NCBI GenBank assembly: GCA_028023455.1
Contig: JAQFVV010012667.1
Coordinates: 666,501 to 730,500, forward strand
DNA length: 64,000 nt
Direction: 5' to 3'
Origin: Epiperipatus broadwayi
Taxonomy: Eukaryota; Onychophora; Udeonychophora; Euonychophora; Peripatidae
Below the pieces are notes generated by a model. That model was not told where the DNA came from and did not search any database. It saw only the letters and a program-made list of their open reading frames with translations. This document shows positions 1 to 14,163 of the stretch, one piece after another (the first letter of the stretch is position 1; every line of letters starts with the position of its first letter). The translations under genes were made by a program, and so were the position numbers.

Positions 1-544
1 TTGTTTCATCCATTACTGGTCCATTCATTAGTTTATGTAGAACTTCTATGACTATTTTTTCCCAACAGGCATAACAGTGCTGCCACTTTTTTATTATTTT
101 CTGTAATGGTATTTAACTTAAAATTTTTTCTACTTGAATGACATATAGTGGCCATTCTCCTACAATTCCCAACATCAAACTCTGAGATGTTTCCTTGTCC
201 TAATGACATTTTAACTTGTCCTTCTGAACTTTTGAATTAAATCATTAAACATTCAAAATTTCACAGTGACTGTGCCAAAAGTTTGTCATGTATTAAAAAA
301 ACCTTTACTCCATTTTATTATTTACAACAGTATATAGGTTTATTCAAAAAATAAAATATTACAAGTACACGCTAATTTTAAAACGAATTACACTACAATA
401 CTTATATTTTAAAAAACATTTTTTTATTTACTGTGTGACATGTCTTCACACTTTGATGGAATTACCTGTTCATTGGCTTTATTCTCTCACTACTCCAATG
501 GTCCGTTCTTTTGTATTTTCGCCAATCAATGTGTCCTCACTATT
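1..544. other. intronic sequence, nothing recognised
   Basis: A+T-rich sequence without convincing coding homology on either strand. By position it lies in the PTP intron upstream of the 77-bp exon. Confidence 0.5.
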
Positions 545-832
<288 letters not shown>

Positions 833-1260
833 AAAACAAATATCTTAAAAAAAGACTTTTAATAGATATATTAAATAATTAGAATTCATTTATAAATTGT
901 ATGCCTAAGATAAATATTATTAATGATAAAATAAATAAAGCAATAGTAATGTGTTCTAGTAATAAAATATTAAAAAATGTAGCAAAAAAAATGAAACGAA
1001 AATAGATGATTATCCTATTAATTTAATTAATTAATAAATTATAGAAAAGGAAAAATGTAAAAAGAATAAAAAGAAAATCATATAGAAAAGATGAGGTATA
1101 TGGGAGCATTGAAATTTATAGTAGCTTTTATTTAACAAAAAAGTACATTTTATATGATAAAGTAGTAAAATACAAAAACAGGAAGTATAACAACAATTTT
1201 TTAATAGATAGATTTAAATAAATTGGAAAATGTTAAAAAAGGGAGGGGTTGAAAAATATG

Positions 1261-1512
1261 AATGGTGTTTATATTGTAAATTCCTTAGATTGTGAGATAG
1301 CAAAAAATAAATTGAAAACAAGGTTAAAAGAACATTAAAAACATAAAAATTCTAATCCATTCCAACATATGGAAAAATGTAAGCATTTAAAGTTTGAGAT
1401 AAAGATGTTGGGAAATGTTAGATTTTATAGATGGAGATTAATTTTAAAAAGTTTATACATAAAAAGGAGAAAAACAGATTTGAATAGAAGTAATAACGGG
1501 AATCTAATGTAA
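1261..1512 (+). pseudogene. Penelope-like element remnant, GIY-YIG endonuclease end
   Basis: The + frame from 1261 reads NGVYIVNSLDCEIA then KNKLKTRLKEH, one stop, then KHKNSNPFQHMEKCKHLKFE and later FYRWRLILKSLYIKRRKTDLNR. This follows the order of a GIY-YIG endonuclease tail of Penelope-like retroelements: a GVYIVxCxxC start, a TRxKEH helix, a KC-H region, a basic helix, and a final LNR. The segment that should carry the YIG half-motif is deleted between EIA and KNK, so it would be inactive. No reverse transcriptase part is recognisable upstream. Similar fragments lie at 17640-17955, 51547-51790 and 58700-59385. Confidence 0.6.
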
Positions 1513-2527
1513 TTATAAAAAAATAATTATAAATAATTGAATGATTTTTTTTATATAAAATAAAAATTTAGAATTAAAATGGTTAAAGAACAAACATAAA
1601 AATAAATAAATAATAATAATAGTAAAATATAATTTATGTGAAAATTTTTTATTTTTTATTGTAAATTCTTGGTAAACATACCTTTGTAACGTATATATAT
1701 ATTCTAGGAATAATTATTGATAATGACCATATAATATGATCAAAGTATTGGAAGAAAATTAAAATGGAAAATGATTCATAATATAAAACAAGATTTAAAA
1801 AGAATTGGCCATACTTGGAAAGAAAATGATGAAATATTTATTAGTAATAGAATAGTTGATAAAATAAACATTTATTAGTAATGGAATAAATAGTTAATAA
1901 AATATTGATTTTACAAGAATCTTCCATAGGTTGATAATAATGCAATTACTTCTCAACCATCTATCATGGATAGGTAGGGATTGTCTACGATTGTAAAATT
2001 GGACTTAATTATTTTATGTTTTAAAAGAATATTTTAACTTTCCATGTAAGTAAACTAATTTTCACAAAAAACTTGAATCAATCTTTTAATGTTCTTAATT
2101 TAGCCAGTATATTTTTTTCCTCTACAAAATAAAATAGTTTTAGCTGTAATGGTGAATCAATGTGTTGATATTATGTTACCTTTTTTTTACTTTTAATTTT
2201 ATTCAATAAATTTATATTATGTCATAATCCCTCCAGTTTTTGGGGGGATTAAGGAGTACTTTTTTAAAAGTAATGCAAACTCATTATGTTTCAATTTATA
2301 CATTTATATTAATAATATATTCTTAACTATTATATTCAATGATAGATAGTTTGTTACAGCTTATATTTATATGGAAGTAAAACGTTGGTAAATTAAATGC
2401 AGGTCATAATACTTTCAACAATATGTTCCTCAGTGATGTAGGTAATAATCAATTACTATTGACATTTTCATTCTAAAGTACTTATTCTACTAGCCAACAG
2501 TAACTTTTTTTACTTGATCATACTAAC

Positions 2528-2530
<3 letters not shown>
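1513..2530. other. A+T-rich intronic DNA, nothing recognised
   Basis: No coding homology, RNA gene or clear repeat seen. Confidence 0.5.

Positions 2531-2624
<94 letters not shown>
2531..2624. repeat. (AT)n microsatellite, interrupted
   Basis: Two AT tracts (about 2531-2589 and 2593-2624) broken by a TGTT interruption, ending in an aacaacatag flank. It lies about 350 bp upstream of the 77-bp PTP exon. Confidence 0.95.
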
Positions 2625-2972
2625 CAACATAGAATTATTAATGTGCCAACATAGCAATAAATTGATTGTCATGAATCTTATATATTACCATATCAAAATA
2701 ATGATATTTTGCAGCGATTTTCTTTTCCTATTCTTTCTTCTTTTGTCAATATATTTTTTAACGTGTATTTTATAATTTTGTTAGTTTTTTTAATTATACT
2801 CAGTGTAGTATCATTAATTTTTCTAAAAGCATTTCTCACCTTATCTGCCAAAATAATCTTTTTCAACATTCCAATTGCCTTTTAAATTGTATTTATTTAT
2901 ATTGTAAATGGATATAATATCATAACATTGCCATGTAGGTTAATATTAAAGAAGTGTTGTGGTTTTTTGTAG

Positions 2973-3049
2973 ATGATCATTCCAGAGTTATTTTAGAATC
3001 TTTAGATGGGGACCCTGATTCCGATTATATTAATGCTTGTTATATAAAT
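2973..3049 (+). CDS. receptor-type protein tyrosine phosphatase, catalytic-domain exon (77 bp)
   Basis: Internal coding exon. The acceptor is a T-rich tract ending in gtag and the donor is gtaagt. The first two bases complete a codon begun in the previous exon; the reading then gives DHSRVILESLDGDPDSDYIN followed by ACYIN, ending on a codon boundary. This holds PTP motif M2 (D-x-S-R-V-x-L) and motif M3 (DYINAxY), which lie early in the catalytic domain and help shape the phosphotyrosine-recognition region. The split codon probably completes Y of the usual YDHSRV. The 77-bp length and the phase match, as I recall, the exon structure of vertebrate R2B-type receptor PTPs (kappa/mu/T/U). The intact DYINA motif favours the active D1 domain over a degenerate D2. 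The enzyme would dephosphorylate phosphotyrosine on membrane-proximal substrates. Upstream exons (ectodomain, transmembrane, motif M1) are outside the window. Confidence 0.93.
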
Positions 3050-3668
3050 GTAAGTACTCTTTAATATTTAATTTTTAAATTAATTATTTATATTCATGTT
3101 TTAATTATGCAGATAGTTAAAATTTTGTGATATTTATTTTAAATTACTTTATATTTTCATAATCTTATTTATTTAGTGTTTAAGGTTTTAAATCTATCTG
3201 AATAAGTTATTTGAGTGACAAAGTATCACAAGATGAATTTTATTGTGATTAATGTGTAAATATTTAAATTCTGTTGGAATTTATATATTTAAATATTACT
3301 TTAATATGCTGTAAAGAGTAAAATTATGAACAATAGTTACATTGAGACAGCCCAAATTGCCTCAATTAAACAATTAGAAAAATAAATGAAATTAAATAAA
3401 TAAATAAAATAAATCATTTCTTTTTGTGATCTCTACCTTAAATCATTTGTCAAAATGATGTGTGTAAAAGAAAGTGTTATCTATATTAAGAAAAAAAAAG
3501 ATAATCGATTTACTCTAAAATTAGTAATACATCAAATATATTGGATAGCAATTATTTGTATATCATGATTTTTCTATGTAAATGTTAATGTGTTAAAAAA
3601 TTAAATAATTAAAAACTTTTAAATCAGTTTATGGCATGGATCTCAACAATTCTTATAATAGTAGCAAA

Positions 3669-3955
3669 TTCTCTATACAGTAGTTCCATCCAGTGCAAGC
3701 CATAGTAATCAATAGATATTAGGTTGATTTTTAAAATTGCTATCTATGCCTATTCATCTAATATCCATAGATTAGTTTCTAGCTTGTGGCTTTCATCAGT
3801 GCGAAACTTTGGATCTGAAAGTACTGCTTACTAAATTAGTCTAGGCATATTGGATGAGCAGGCACTAAATATAGATTTAATAAACAAACCTTCTATAATC
3901 CATTAATTACCATGGTTTATACTGGGTGGCACTACTGTTTGAAGAGTTTCTACTA
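3669..3955. mobile_element. short foldback element (family shared with 38.8 kb)
   Basis: The left arm (from tctatacagtagttccatcc through gtgcaagcca and taatcaatagat) reappears inverted at the right end (about 3900-3955: attaccatggtttatactgggtggcactactg). An inner pair, cctattcatctaatatccat against atattggatgagcaggcac, is also inverted. The same words build the larger foldback at 38794-39376 and fragments at about 54500-54670 and 63195-63525, so this is a dispersed non-autonomous family. Confidence 0.7.
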
Positions 3956-4959
3956 TTTTAACACTTTGTAAAGGTATAAGACATTGTCACTGGAATGGTT
4001 TTATAACAATAATAAATAAATATAAAGAAAACAAATAGTATTTAAACCATTGTATTTTTCTACTTATAATAATCAAGAAACAGGAATAAAAATTTATTAT
4101 AAAAACTATAATATAGAAAAATATTTTGCAAAATAATTTTTGATTATAATATCAATGGATACTTTATTTTTAGATTCAATTTTTAAAGCATTATTTTTTT
4201 TCTAATTTTTTATGTACATCAAGGGAGAAAAAATAAGGTAATAGTGAGCTTTTCAGTAAACCAAGATGATAGCCCATATTTTTTGGTAAATCTATAGTTT
4301 CTGGGGACCCCAAAAATGTTTAATATATACATATTCTATTTTATTATTGTTATTTTAAAAAAGAAATCATTATGGAAAATTTAATTACAATATTTACAGT
4401 TTTTATCTTTCTTTTTAGATTAATGTATTAACAGAAAAATGCAAAAAATATATAAATATCTCAGTGATTTGAAATGCACAATTTTCAGAAATGCAGGATT
4501 CCATATATTTGGAAATAGCATATTTCATCTCATTCTGTGACAGGAAGATGTTAAATTTTATCATTATGACAACTTATCAAAACAAAGATCTGACAAAAAG
4601 GAACATACTGAATTGAACCAAAGTCTGATAATGTTAAGAGAATCTCCTCACTTTCCACATTATAAGTAAAAAAAAATGCTATAAAGCTTCTTAATGAAAT
4701 TTTTAGGAATGTATTTCTTTTTTTAAGTTAGCAATGAACACATCTTTGGTGGATAGTAGGCCATCAAAACTGCTTTTTTATTATCAAAAATACAAATGGC
4801 CATCTTGGTTTATCAGTAATCTCACAATTACCAAAAATAGTTCAGACATACCAATATAAAATATAAATAAAAAATTAAACTTTAATTTTTCAGAAAATTG
4901 TCTGACTTTTAATCATCTAATTGTCAAATTGAACACATCAATTTCATTGAATTAATTAA

Positions 4960-5580
4960 ATTAAGTTTTGTTTTTTCTCAGCTGATAGTAGATTTGGAAA
5001 AATTAGTTTTTAAGTCTGTCTGTCTACCACTGTGTGTTAAATTGGACAGAATATTCATCAAAAGCTAAAATACATAAGATATTGAACATAAAAAGGACAA
5101 AGCATCAAATATTATAATAATGAGTGTGTCATTGAAAAGTCTGAAAACACAACCAAAATTAGAACATTCTCAAGAAATATATTTTACATGACTATCAATC
5201 ATTAATAATTTGGGATAATTTGTCAGCACTTTTAAATACACTGACAGAAAACATGTTATAAAAAGCTTTTTGTTTATGAATATAACATAGATTGCAGCAA
5301 TATCACTCAATCTGATGTTAACTTTAGCTTTAGCAAACTGGCAAATTCTATTGTGGCTGATTGTTTTATCTTTTTCTGATATAGTAGAATATTTATTTTT
5401 CAACTAAATGTCTCAAAAGTTTTCAAATGTTTCTAGATTTTGAATCCATGTTAACTTGTAAATATCAGTTATTTTACAAAGCTTAGTCATAAATTAATTC
5501 ACATTGTTTAATAAAAAGCAAAATATCATATAATTTCCCAAGCTTATATTTAATCTATTTTTCACATCAGTTCAATATGA
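4960..5580 (-). pseudogene. decayed hAT (ZBED5/GTF2IRD2-like) transposase fragment
   Basis: On the minus strand an open stretch (5403 down to 5170) reads EKDKTISHNRICQFAKAKVN then IRLSDIAAIYVIF. It resembles the segment 'LQGKDKxIxxxxxxIxxFxxKLxIWxxQI' of ZBED5-type hAT transposases. Further on, VYLKVLTNYPKLLMIDSHVK then YIS-ECSN recalls the following 'FxxRFxDF' region after a frame change. Frameshifts and stops are frequent, so it is not functional. Assignment rests on family resemblance only and could be wrong. Confidence 0.35.
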
Positions 5581-6486
5581 AATGAAAAAAGGACAAATAG
5601 ATATTGCATTATGTACATTCAAATGCAAGCAGAATATGCTTTGCTTTACTTTTGATATTTCATCAGAAATGAAAAGTTTTAGATATCATAGAATTGTATG
5701 AGAGAGTGTACATTTTTTCTTGGGAAATGAATAAAAAACTTATTTAATTTTTTTTTTTTTTTAGACAGAAAAACACATAATAGCTTTGATATTATTTTAG
5801 ATCAACAACAAAGGAAGACTTTATATATTTTTATTGTAAGTAAAATCTTAATTAACAAAACAAAAAAATATATATACATTTTTAAAATAATTATTTATAT
5901 ATAAATTTTAAATTCTAGACCTTCATATTTATATAATATACATACATTATACAAATATAGCATTCAAGTAAATATAGATTTACTGTGTTTTAACTAAAAA
6001 TGTTTCCAAGAGATCTGATAATTATTAATATATACATATCAACTGGTAATAAATGTATATTAAACGATTTTTAAAAAACGAGGGGAAAGGAATATATAAA
6101 TAGTTGTATGATAATAATAAAAGTATGGTGAAGAGAAGATGTGATAAAATTATTGGAGTTTATAAAATTATTATCACACACACAGGGATAGGGAGAAGAA
6201 AATAGTATAATAATAAATGCTTAATTTATAATTATAAGAAAAAAATTATATTTGGAAAGCATCCTTAACAAGAATACCACTTATTTAAATTATTCTTTGA
6301 TATGAAATAATTTTATGAGCAATATAAGGCACTGTAAAGCTGATAAACATATGATTATATGTTAGTGGTGATAGAATTTATATTATGTTTTAAAAGACTG
6401 ACAATGCTAACATAATAAAACAAGAGGAAAAATTAATGGAAAAGTTTATGATTTATTGATAATTCTGATAAGAATATAGTCATCCT

Positions 6487-7062
6487 TTACACTAACACCA
6501 TACTTTAATATTCAATTAGTAATGTTAAGTATATGGTTATCTAGTAATAATTACATGGTGTACTATTCCCATCATTTAACATTAATTGTGAAATGTTTTA
6601 GAAAAAAATTCAACTTTATTTAAACTTATAAAATACATTTTATTATTAGTAATACCACACAAATTAGTATTTAATATAATGTTTTGGGTGATATTAGCAT
6701 TCCTTTTTCTTCTTTTATATTCTGACCCATGACAATACTAGCATAGGAATTGAATCAGGATTTATTATATTCATGACTATTGAATTGAAAGTAATCCTCT
6801 AATCAACTAAGCTTAAATTCAATATTCATAAATCTAAAACTCTTTGGTTCAATTCCCTTATCAGTGCTACCATTGTTTAAGTTCTGCAACACCTGAAGAA
6901 GAGGGCAAATTAATACACTCAAAACATTCTATTATGTACTAACCCTATGAACATATATGAAAAGTTTAGAATAGAGTTTGAATTTTTCTAAAAACATTTA
7001 TGAATATATGATGATGAAAATGGTCCACTATATAATTAGAACTAAAATACCTCCATCATAAA
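6487..7062. mobile_element. hairpin MITE, larger member
   Basis: The left arm (about 6590-6625, gaaatgttttagaaaaaaat then tcaactttatttaaac) is inverted at about 6970-7000 (gtttgaatttttctaaaaac). The right flank carries the tail 'tggtccactatataa…aactaaaatacc' shared with the copy at 8.7 kb. It contains about 350 bp of extra internal sequence compared with the copies at 8655-8925 and 51923-52115. Confidence 0.6.
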
Positions 7063-7329
7063 CTGTCAGACAAACACTCAGCTTAATTGGTACTAATGGA
7101 GGTTGATAAATAAACCAAATTCAACTAAAAACAGATATTATTCAAGGAGCATTTAAGAATTATTGCAGTAGAAATAATAAAAAAGTAAATGAATAAGAAA
7201 TCAGGAAAATAGTACTAATATGACAAATAGAATGTTTTTTTCATCTTTTTTTTTATTTTTTGAAATATGAATTGCAATATGCAAAAGATAAATTTAGATG
7301 GAGGGAAGGATTGTTAGAATGGAAATATA

Positions 7330-7900
7330 GAATTAAAAAAAATTACATTTGATTCAATATAGAATATAATGATTTAAGAATGAAAAAGTGACAGAAATAA
7401 TATAGCAATTGAAAATAATAAGTGGTGAATAAAAAATTACTGGATTGATATGTAATAAACTTTTAAGTAACTTGTAAAACAATAAGCTTTAATCTATATT
7501 AATTGAAAATCAACATATATGAGATATATAAGAATAAAATAATTGCACAATAATGAAAAAATAATTTTAATCAAGGTAAAAAAGTGAAAATAGAATATCA
7601 TAAAAATTGATTACTCCATTTGAATTATCAAATACAACAAAATTAATTACTTAAAATAATTGATATTTATAATACAATTGATTTAAAACAGTAGAAAATA
7701 GTCTTATTTTTAATATTTATGTATCCACAAAGGAAAATGCTTAATTCAGAGAAATTTGAAGATTTTAGAACAATTATCTTGAGCTCACATATAACTAATA
7801 TATTATTGAGATTAGATAGACTTTTATCTAAAGAGCAATTTAACTTTAAAAAAAAAAAATTAAAGATATTATAGATGTACTTAGAGAGATAATAACTATT

Positions 7901-7990
<90 letters not shown>

Positions 7991-8690
7991 ACAAACAAAA
8001 TGTTTTCCACTTTTTGGAAAAATATTTGATATAATTCTTTATAGTTGTTGAAATGCATTTATTATAAATTTATATATGAATCAAAATATTATTATATATA
8101 GTTGTTGTTTTTTAATTTATATTTATATGAATGATTTTGATACAAGTGGAATTAGCATAATAAGATTTATTAGTGATAATTCATAAAAATAATATTAATA
8201 AAAATTATTTAGTATTGATAAATGTTATGAAAATTTTGGAACAAAAATGAATACAAATAAAATTAAATCAAAGGAAATAATGATTAACAATAATTAAGGA
8301 TCAGCATTGGACAGGAAGTTATAGAAATAATTAACACTTTTAATTATTTGGTAAATTGTTTGATAGTGGAAATTGTATAATGGATAAATGAGATTTTGAT
8401 AGAAGCATGAAGTTCATTTATGACTTTTTTCAAATTAAATCTAAGAATGAAACCTATAAATATTTTATATTTGGAAGTAGATTTATGGAAAGAAACTTGC
8501 ATAATTAGAAAAAGTGTGAAAAAATGATTAGTAGATTTGGAGAAAATAAGAACTTAAGTTGAAAGATAATGTTAACAATAATGCAAGAAGATTATTTTGG
8601 TAATTGAGACTTAACTGATGATAAATAGCAAATGATAATAAAATGCTGTATTTATATACTGGATATATGATATATATTTCTATCATCTAA
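7330..8690 (+). pseudogene. RTE-like LINE reverse transcriptase remnant, split by (TA)n
   Basis: The + strand reads PQRKMLNSEKFEDFRTIILS then SHITNILLRLDRLLSKEQFN, followed after a frameshift by KDIIDVLREI. This is the decayed pattern 'KKGxxxxCxNYRTISLxSHxxKILLxxIxxRL…EEQxGFRxGxGTRDAI' at the start of a LINE reverse transcriptase. After an 84-bp TA tract, further blocks echo the region after FADD and the thumb: the NxNKxK part near 8240, and SxLxxKMISRFG near 8500-8560. Many stops and frameshifts. It is probably a relative of the 44-47 kb LINE, but too decayed to place. Confidence 0.5.
7904..7987. repeat. (TA)n microsatellite
   Basis: About 84 bp of TA repeats lying inside the LINE remnant. 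Confidence 0.97.
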
Positions 8691-8925
8691 TATTAGGTAT
8701 TGCATGTCTTTAGAAAAAGTTAACTTTATTTAAATATTCTATTTACATTCAACTGTTACTAATAGCACACATCTAGCCACTGAATGTAATTGAAATATTT
8801 AAATAAAGTTATATTATTTTTCTAAAGACATTTAATATCTAATAATAGATGGTGGAAATAGTCCAATATAAAATACAACTAAAATACCATCATCATAAAC
8901 CTTCAGGAAAACATAATGAAAGCTT
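8655..8925. mobile_element. hairpin MITE
   Basis: Arms: tgtctttagaaaaagttaac at about 8706 and the inverse ending ttttctaaagaca at about 8831. The outer parts (tctatcatctaatatta against taataatagatggtgga) are also complementary. A short single-copy centre reads about 8745-8790. A non-palindromic tail, ggaaatagtccaatataaaa then tacaactaaaataccatc and ttcaggaaaacata, is shared with the copies at 6.5-7.06 kb and 51.9-52.1 kb. Confidence 0.75.
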
Positions 8926-10045
8926 TTTTTTTTTTTTTTAAATCTAGAAATAGTAAATATAATTTATAGAAATGTTGCAATTTGGTTATAAGAATTATGA
9001 TATTTACATAGTTTTTTATTTGAAATTATTACTACAAAATAAAATGATTTTAAAATGTTTAAAACAATGACATCCAGATTTTTGTTCTCAGAAATCATTT
9101 GATTAGATGACAACCGTTTTTCTATTTTACTTAATTTTATTATTTGATTCTCTCATATATGTATATAATAGCAATTATAATATATAATAAAATAAAATAC
9201 TGGAATTAATTTTATAATTTTCAATTTATTAACATATAAATAAATAGTCAATTTATAGCATAACTACACTTCCATTAGTATTTACAGTTAGAATTTAAAA
9301 AATAATCATAATCTCATTAAATCCATATAATATTAAAATTTGAATATTTTCAATAAATTACGTTGTTTATTTTATAAATTATCCATCGTATTTATAAAAT
9401 ATGCATTTTTGAGTTTTCTTTATCTCAAATCATTTTCTATATGCAAATAAAAAACTTCAAAACTAAAACTCCTATTGCAAATAATTGTATCTTCTGTAAA
9501 CAAAATACATATCTATAGAAAGAATATCGCAGTTTTTCCTCATGAATTATCTTTCTTAATGCACATTTTGATTCATCAATATAACTCAACCAATACTTGC
9601 ATGACCATTTATATATTACATTACATTTATTGGTTTTATCAACAGAACGTATTTCATTAATGATTAAAATACTAATATGTTATATATTGCTGCATTGAAT
9701 GCAATATTAAAATGAGAAGAAACAACTGATGTAAAAAACATCATACACCCTAGTAATTATATATTGTAGTGAAATTCATTTTGTATCTTCAATAGTTTCA
9801 ATTTTCCATCTACAAAGAAATTTATTTTATATATTTTAAATATTTTTTTAAATATTCTTTGTACAAATTAATGGTTATAGCTCATGACTTTGAAATTTAA
9901 AAAATAATTTTATTTCTAAATAAAAATATTCTAAATTCAACCAATTTATGCATTATAGAAACATTAGACGGGTGTGTGTGTATATATATAATATATTTTA
10001 TAGATATTTCAGCTGGCATTAAGCATTGTTTGTATATATAAATCC
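8926..10045. other. A+T-rich intronic DNA
   Basis: Contains a short TG/TA microsatellite near 9970-9995. No coding homology seen; the short ORF at 9475-9660 has no recognisable features. Confidence 0.5.
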
Positions 10046-11700
<1,655 letters not shown>

Positions 11701-12759
11701 ATTAATATAATGGTTACAAATTTATTTAAAAGTAAATTTAAATGACCTTTAATAATTTTATAAATCTAAGATTTGTTATTCACTTTTACAGCAAAACTTT
11801 AAGCAAAACAATTTCATTCCTTTGTTCACAATTTTGATGTAAAAAAATGAATTGTGACAATACATTTAGATCAAACAAGATTAGGTCAGAAAACCATTTT
11901 ATTAACTTTACTTTAGATTTGGAAAAATTTACTTCAAAGTGTTATAAAATATTTTACTGAATTTACTTTCTAGTTTTATTGGAATCATTTGAAAGGTTTG
12001 GAGAATATTTTGACTTAAATATTCTCCTCTACATATATATTTTTTTCAAACTTTGCAATTTATTGCTTCTAATCAGAGTTCAATTGTAAATTGAATTCTA
12101 ATATAATATTTTATTTATTTATTTTATCTTTAGTTTACAGTAAATTTTTATTAGTACAGAATTTAACAACATAAAAAATATTCAATAATTTAAAGCATAA
12201 AATATATTGAATAATTTAGAGCATAGAAAATTATTATATGTAACATGCCATCTCTCAGGCATGTGGCAATAGATTTGTCTTCACTGCTCTAATTGATCAA
12301 TATTTTGTATAGTAGTAATTTAGGTTTTATAATATTTAGATACAATTTCTGATTAATTGTATATGTTAGATTGTGGTGTTATTTATAAAATTTCAGTTAT
12401 CTTTATGCATTGGTTACATTTGATATACATCTGGGTCACTTTTTATGTGGTAGATATGTTCCACAGAAAACTGCATTAAAAAAATCACACAAAAATAGAC
12501 TTAGCATACTTTGAAAAATTTGGGATACATTTCATAATTTTAAAAAAAATCACATAAAACCAAAGCAACAAGGAAAAATTACATTAAAATTTGCATTAAA
12601 AAAAAATAAAGAAATAAAGTATGACTAAAAATTTTTTTTTTAATTTTTGAAAAAAATTGATTAAAGACAGTTTTTTTTTTTACTTTTTTATTAACTATTT
12701 ACATTTTTCATACATATTTTAATTATCATTGCTATTTGACAATATGCTGGTCCTTTTGT

Positions 12760-13400
12760 GAACTGATAAGAAATCAGATATATCACAAGAGGAAACACAA
12801 ACAGCAGAATTAGCACCAACATCAGTCTCATGCTGTGTTTGTTAATGGTTTTCTGGTGACAATGTAATTGGTGATTAAATTTTGAGATGATGATTTTACT
12901 AATTGTTTATGAAGCTCGTGATACCCAGACATACAACTATTTAGCTCCCATTGGAATTTAAGAGCTCATTCATAATCCATATTATTAACAAAAAAAAATG
13001 ATTTTTTTTATTGAATAGAAAGTTGAAGACTTTATCAAATCATTTGTGCTGTGAAAGGAACAGGTTTTACTTTTGTTTCATTATCTTTTTCTAAATCTTC
13101 TATGGTATCTAAACTTATTGCAAGAATATCATTATCATTTAAGTCAATATCCTCAAGCAATTCATCAATATCATTCTGGATAAAGGAATTAATATCTTCT
13201 CCACCAATATCATGGCCAAAGTACTGTAATTATTTCATCTGATAATGCCATTGTTTGACCAGTTGCACCAGTTTCAAGACATGTAAGACAAACCTTTTTC
13301 CAACAGACATTTAAAATGTGTGGTTTTATTTGAATAACAGCAAATGCAACATGATTTATACAGTCAAAGATTTGTAATTATGATTTATTGAGTACACAGG
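12760..13400 (-). pseudogene. Tigger/pogo-like transposase C-terminal remnant
   Basis: Minus strand from about 13365: INHVAFAVIQIKPHILNVCW then KKVCLTCLETGATGQTMALS, resembling the Tigger/pogo DDE-domain tail ('dCIxxIxxAWxxxxxxTLxNCWKKL'). After a frameshift come GEDINSFIQNDIDELLEDID then LNDNDILAISLDTIEDLEKD, which resembles the acidic 'xxDVxELLxxHxxELTxEEL' tail. The open frame at 13242-13051 on the minus strand is the best-preserved part. The + strand ORF over the same bases is a shadow. No terminal inverted repeats were identified for this copy. Confidence 0.5.
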
Positions 13401-13816
13401 AAGTATATGTAAACACTTAAACAGGCTTTAATTTGAAATGAATTTGCCTTGAAATTTTTAATAGTCAAACAATATTATTTTGCTGATAGAGGGACCTCAC
13501 AAAACATGACCCAAGATAGCAATTTTTATCAAGATAAGAGGTGTCATCTTACCTTTAACTTAAATTTCTACTTATATAGGCCAATCTGAAGCATTCTGAT
13601 TTGGGAGCATGAAGCTGTTGTTCTCTTCACCGTTTAAATCCACTATAAATAGTGGACTTAATTGAAAGTGCTCCTAAGTAGATAATTTTTTTAAAAATTA
13701 TTTAGTTACTGTATTTACAAATATTTGGTTATATAATTACGTATATTGCTTTAAAAATACAGACATCGAATCATAATATTATTACATATATACTAATGGA
13801 ATTTAATATGAGAAAT

Positions 13817-13822
<6 letters not shown>

Positions 13823-13868
<46 letters not shown>
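13823..13868. repeat. (TA)n microsatellite
   Basis: About 46 bp of TA repeats. Confidence 0.95.
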
Positions 13869-13875
<7 letters not shown>

Positions 13876-14101
13876 GGTGGAATGATTTTTCATTTATAAA
13901 TGCATTCTTATCTCAAATATTTATTTAACTTTTATATTTGTTGCCTATGAACATCTCTATTTTAAGCAAATATAGAGCATGATCTTGCCATGTACTGAAC
14001 CAAAAGTATGCTCATCTTAATATTTTAATATATATTTATTTTATTTTACATTGGCAAATATATGTTGTTATTTTCAAATTATTACAGAGGATACTTTATA
14101 A

Positions 14102-14102
<1 letters not shown>

Positions 14103-14162
<60 letters not shown>

Positions 14163-14163
14163 A
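14103..14163. repeat. (GA)n microsatellite
   Basis: About 60 bp of GA repeats with periodic GAAAGA interruptions, purine on the + strand. Confidence 0.95.

Noticed and set aside
13051-13242. Serine-rich + strand ORF of 63 codons
   Set aside because: Antisense shadow of the acidic tail of the Tigger/pogo-like remnant on the minus strand.
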